Under the pieces are notes generated by a model. It worked only from the letters and a program-made list of their open reading frames with translations, had not been told where the DNA came from and searched no databases. Of a stretch of DNA of 5,430 bases, positions 4,622 through 5,430 are shown piece after piece. The DNA is taken from positions 1 through 5,430 of the forward strand of contig VBKA01000110.1 in the NCBI GenBank assembly GCA_005879815.1. The letters are read 5' to 3'. Both the position numbers and the translations under genes were made by a program. The DNA comes from Chloroflexota bacterium (GTDB lineage: Bacteria > Chloroflexota > Limnocylindria > QHBO01). Each line of letters opens with the position of its first letter. Within the stretch, counting starts at the first letter, position 1.

Positions 4622-5430
4622 ATGCAACGCCGCTCCTGGGCACTGGCCGCCGTCGTCCTCGGCTCGGGGATCGTGTTTCTCGACTCGACGGTCGTCAACG
4701 TCGCCCTCAAGGCGATCGGGAAGGACCTGCCCGCGACCTTCGTGACGGTGCTGGAGGGACAGTCCTACATCGTCAACGGGTACCTGCTGACGCTCTCGGC
4801 GCTCCTGATCCTGTCGGGCGCCCTGGCCGACACGTACGGCCGGCGCCTGATGTTCACGGTCGGCCTCAGCGGCTTCGGTGTGTCCTCCATCGCCTGCGGG
4901 CTGGCTCCCAACATGGAGGTCCTGATCGCGGTCCGCCTCATCCAGGGCGCCTTCGGCGCGGTCCTGGTCCCGACCTCGCTGGCGATCATCAATGCGACCT
5001 TCGAGGGCGACGATCGCGGCCGCGCCTTCGGCGTCTGGGCGGCCGCATCGGGGGTGACGACCATCGCCGGACCGGTGGTCGGCGGCTTCCTGGTCGACAC
5101 CATTAGCTGGCGCGTCGCGTTCCTGATCAACGCGCCCCTGGTCGTCGCGGCGCTTTACCTGGCATGGACGGCCATCGACGAGAGCAAGGATTCCGAGGCG
5201 ACCGGCCACTTCGACTGGTTGGGCGCGGCGGCCATCGCGCTGGCGGTCGGCGGGCTGAGCTTCGGCGGGATCCGGGGGCAGGCGACCGGCTGGTCCGATC
5301 CGCTCGCCTTCGTCTCGCTGGGCCTGGGCGCAGTGATGACCGTCGCGCTCGTGCCGCTCATGACCCGCAGACCGCATCCACTCGTGCCGCCGTCGCTCTT
5401 CCGCTCGCGCAACTTCACGGTGACCAATAT
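4622..5430 (+). CDS. DHA2-family (EmrB/QacA-type) MFS drug transporter, 5' part
   Basis: The first 269 codons of a gene that runs off the right edge; full DHA2 members are usually 450-550 aa with 14 helices. The signature motifs are present in order: motif D1 LDSTVVNVAL (20-29) in helix 1, motif A G66-ALADTYGRR (66-75), motif B RLIQGAFGA (105-113) in helix 4, and antiporter motif C GVTTIAGPVVGG (144-155) in helix 5. A PSLFRSRNF segment near the edge is typical of the loop before a late helix. The predicted role is proton-coupled efflux of drugs or lipophilic compounds across the inner membrane; the substrate cannot be told. The start is fixed: in-frame TGA at 4598-4600 leaves ATG 4622 as the only option, although no SD precedes it. 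An out-of-frame ATG at 4614 is ignored. It is transcribed divergently from the 47-codon ORF and its operon across a 110-bp gap. Confidence 0.88.
   Translation, partial: MQRRSWALAAVVLGSGIVFLDSTVVNVALKAIGKDLPATFVTVLEGQSYIVNGYLLTLSALLILSGALADTYGRRLMFTVGLSGFGVSSIACGLAPNMEVLIAVRLIQGAFGAVLVPTSLAIINATFEGDDRGRAFGVWAAASGVTTIAGPVVGGFLVDTISWRVAFLINAPLVVAALYLAWTAIDESKDSEATGHFDWLGAAAIALAVGGLSFGGIRGQATGWSDPLAFVSLGLGAVMTVALVPLMTRRPHPLVPPSLFRSRNFTVTN

Noticed and set aside
4009..5106. 365-codon plus-strand frame over the anchored-protein gene and DHA2 gene
   Set aside because: It overlaps three supported reading frames and is Gly/Arg/Pro-rich without motifs. The DHA2 frame has clear MFS motifs.
4508..5377. 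289-codon minus-strand frame opposite the DHA2 gene
   Set aside because: As a gene it is a shadow of DHA2. Only its last codons (about 4508-4558) are meaningful, as the degenerate end of an anchored-protein-like gene.

Overview
The window is GC-rich bacterial DNA, judged by eye, with GTG and TTG starts and long spurious antisense ORFs. No rRNA, tRNA, CRISPR array or mobile element was seen. The mix of genes (a thermophile/actinobacterial-type tryptophanase, an MFS exporter fused to a cyclic-nucleotide-binding domain, a PLL-type lectin) would suit a soil Chloroflexota or high-GC actinobacterial lineage. That placement is an inference and weak.

Layout from left to right. (1) The 5' end of a minus-strand gene (<1-194) encodes a lectin-like beta-propeller. 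It has a TTG start behind a very strong Shine-Dalgarno and runs off the left edge. (2) A 99-bp divergent intergenic region carries a perfect 15-bp inverted repeat. (3) A complete plus-strand PLP-dependent beta-eliminating lyase (294-1673) has residues that point to tryptophanase rather than tyrosine phenol-lyase. (4) A 95-bp convergent gap contains a long bulged hairpin, a plausible shared terminator. (5) A minus-strand cluster reads right to left: a 47-codon ORF (4511-4368), an unknown membrane-anchored extracytoplasmic protein (4371-3658) and a large MFS exporter with a C-terminal cNMP-binding domain (3661-1769). The junctions are ATGA and GTGA 4-base overlaps, so translation is probably coupled. 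(6) After a 110-bp divergent gap, a DHA2/EmrB-QacA-type MFS transporter (4622->5430) runs off the right edge.

The most unusual structure is the 47-codon ORF. Its first 25 codons are a recognisable copy of the first codons of the downstream MFS gene. The sequence just before it resembles the 3' end of the gene that precedes that MFS gene. The whole gene-to-gene junction, including the GTGA overlap, is therefore present twice about 850 bp apart: once intact in context and once as a degenerate scar at the head of the operon. This looks like the residue of a tandem duplication or unequal recombination of the [anchored protein - MFS-cNMP] pair.

Functionally the window combines an amino-acid degradation enzyme that would release indole, pyruvate and ammonia with two unrelated MFS efflux-type transporters, one of them possibly gated by a cyclic nucleotide. 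No sequence evidence links the lyase to the transporters. I did not find a clearly new biological system. The duplicated junction and the MFS-cNMP/anchored-protein pair are the parts most worth following.
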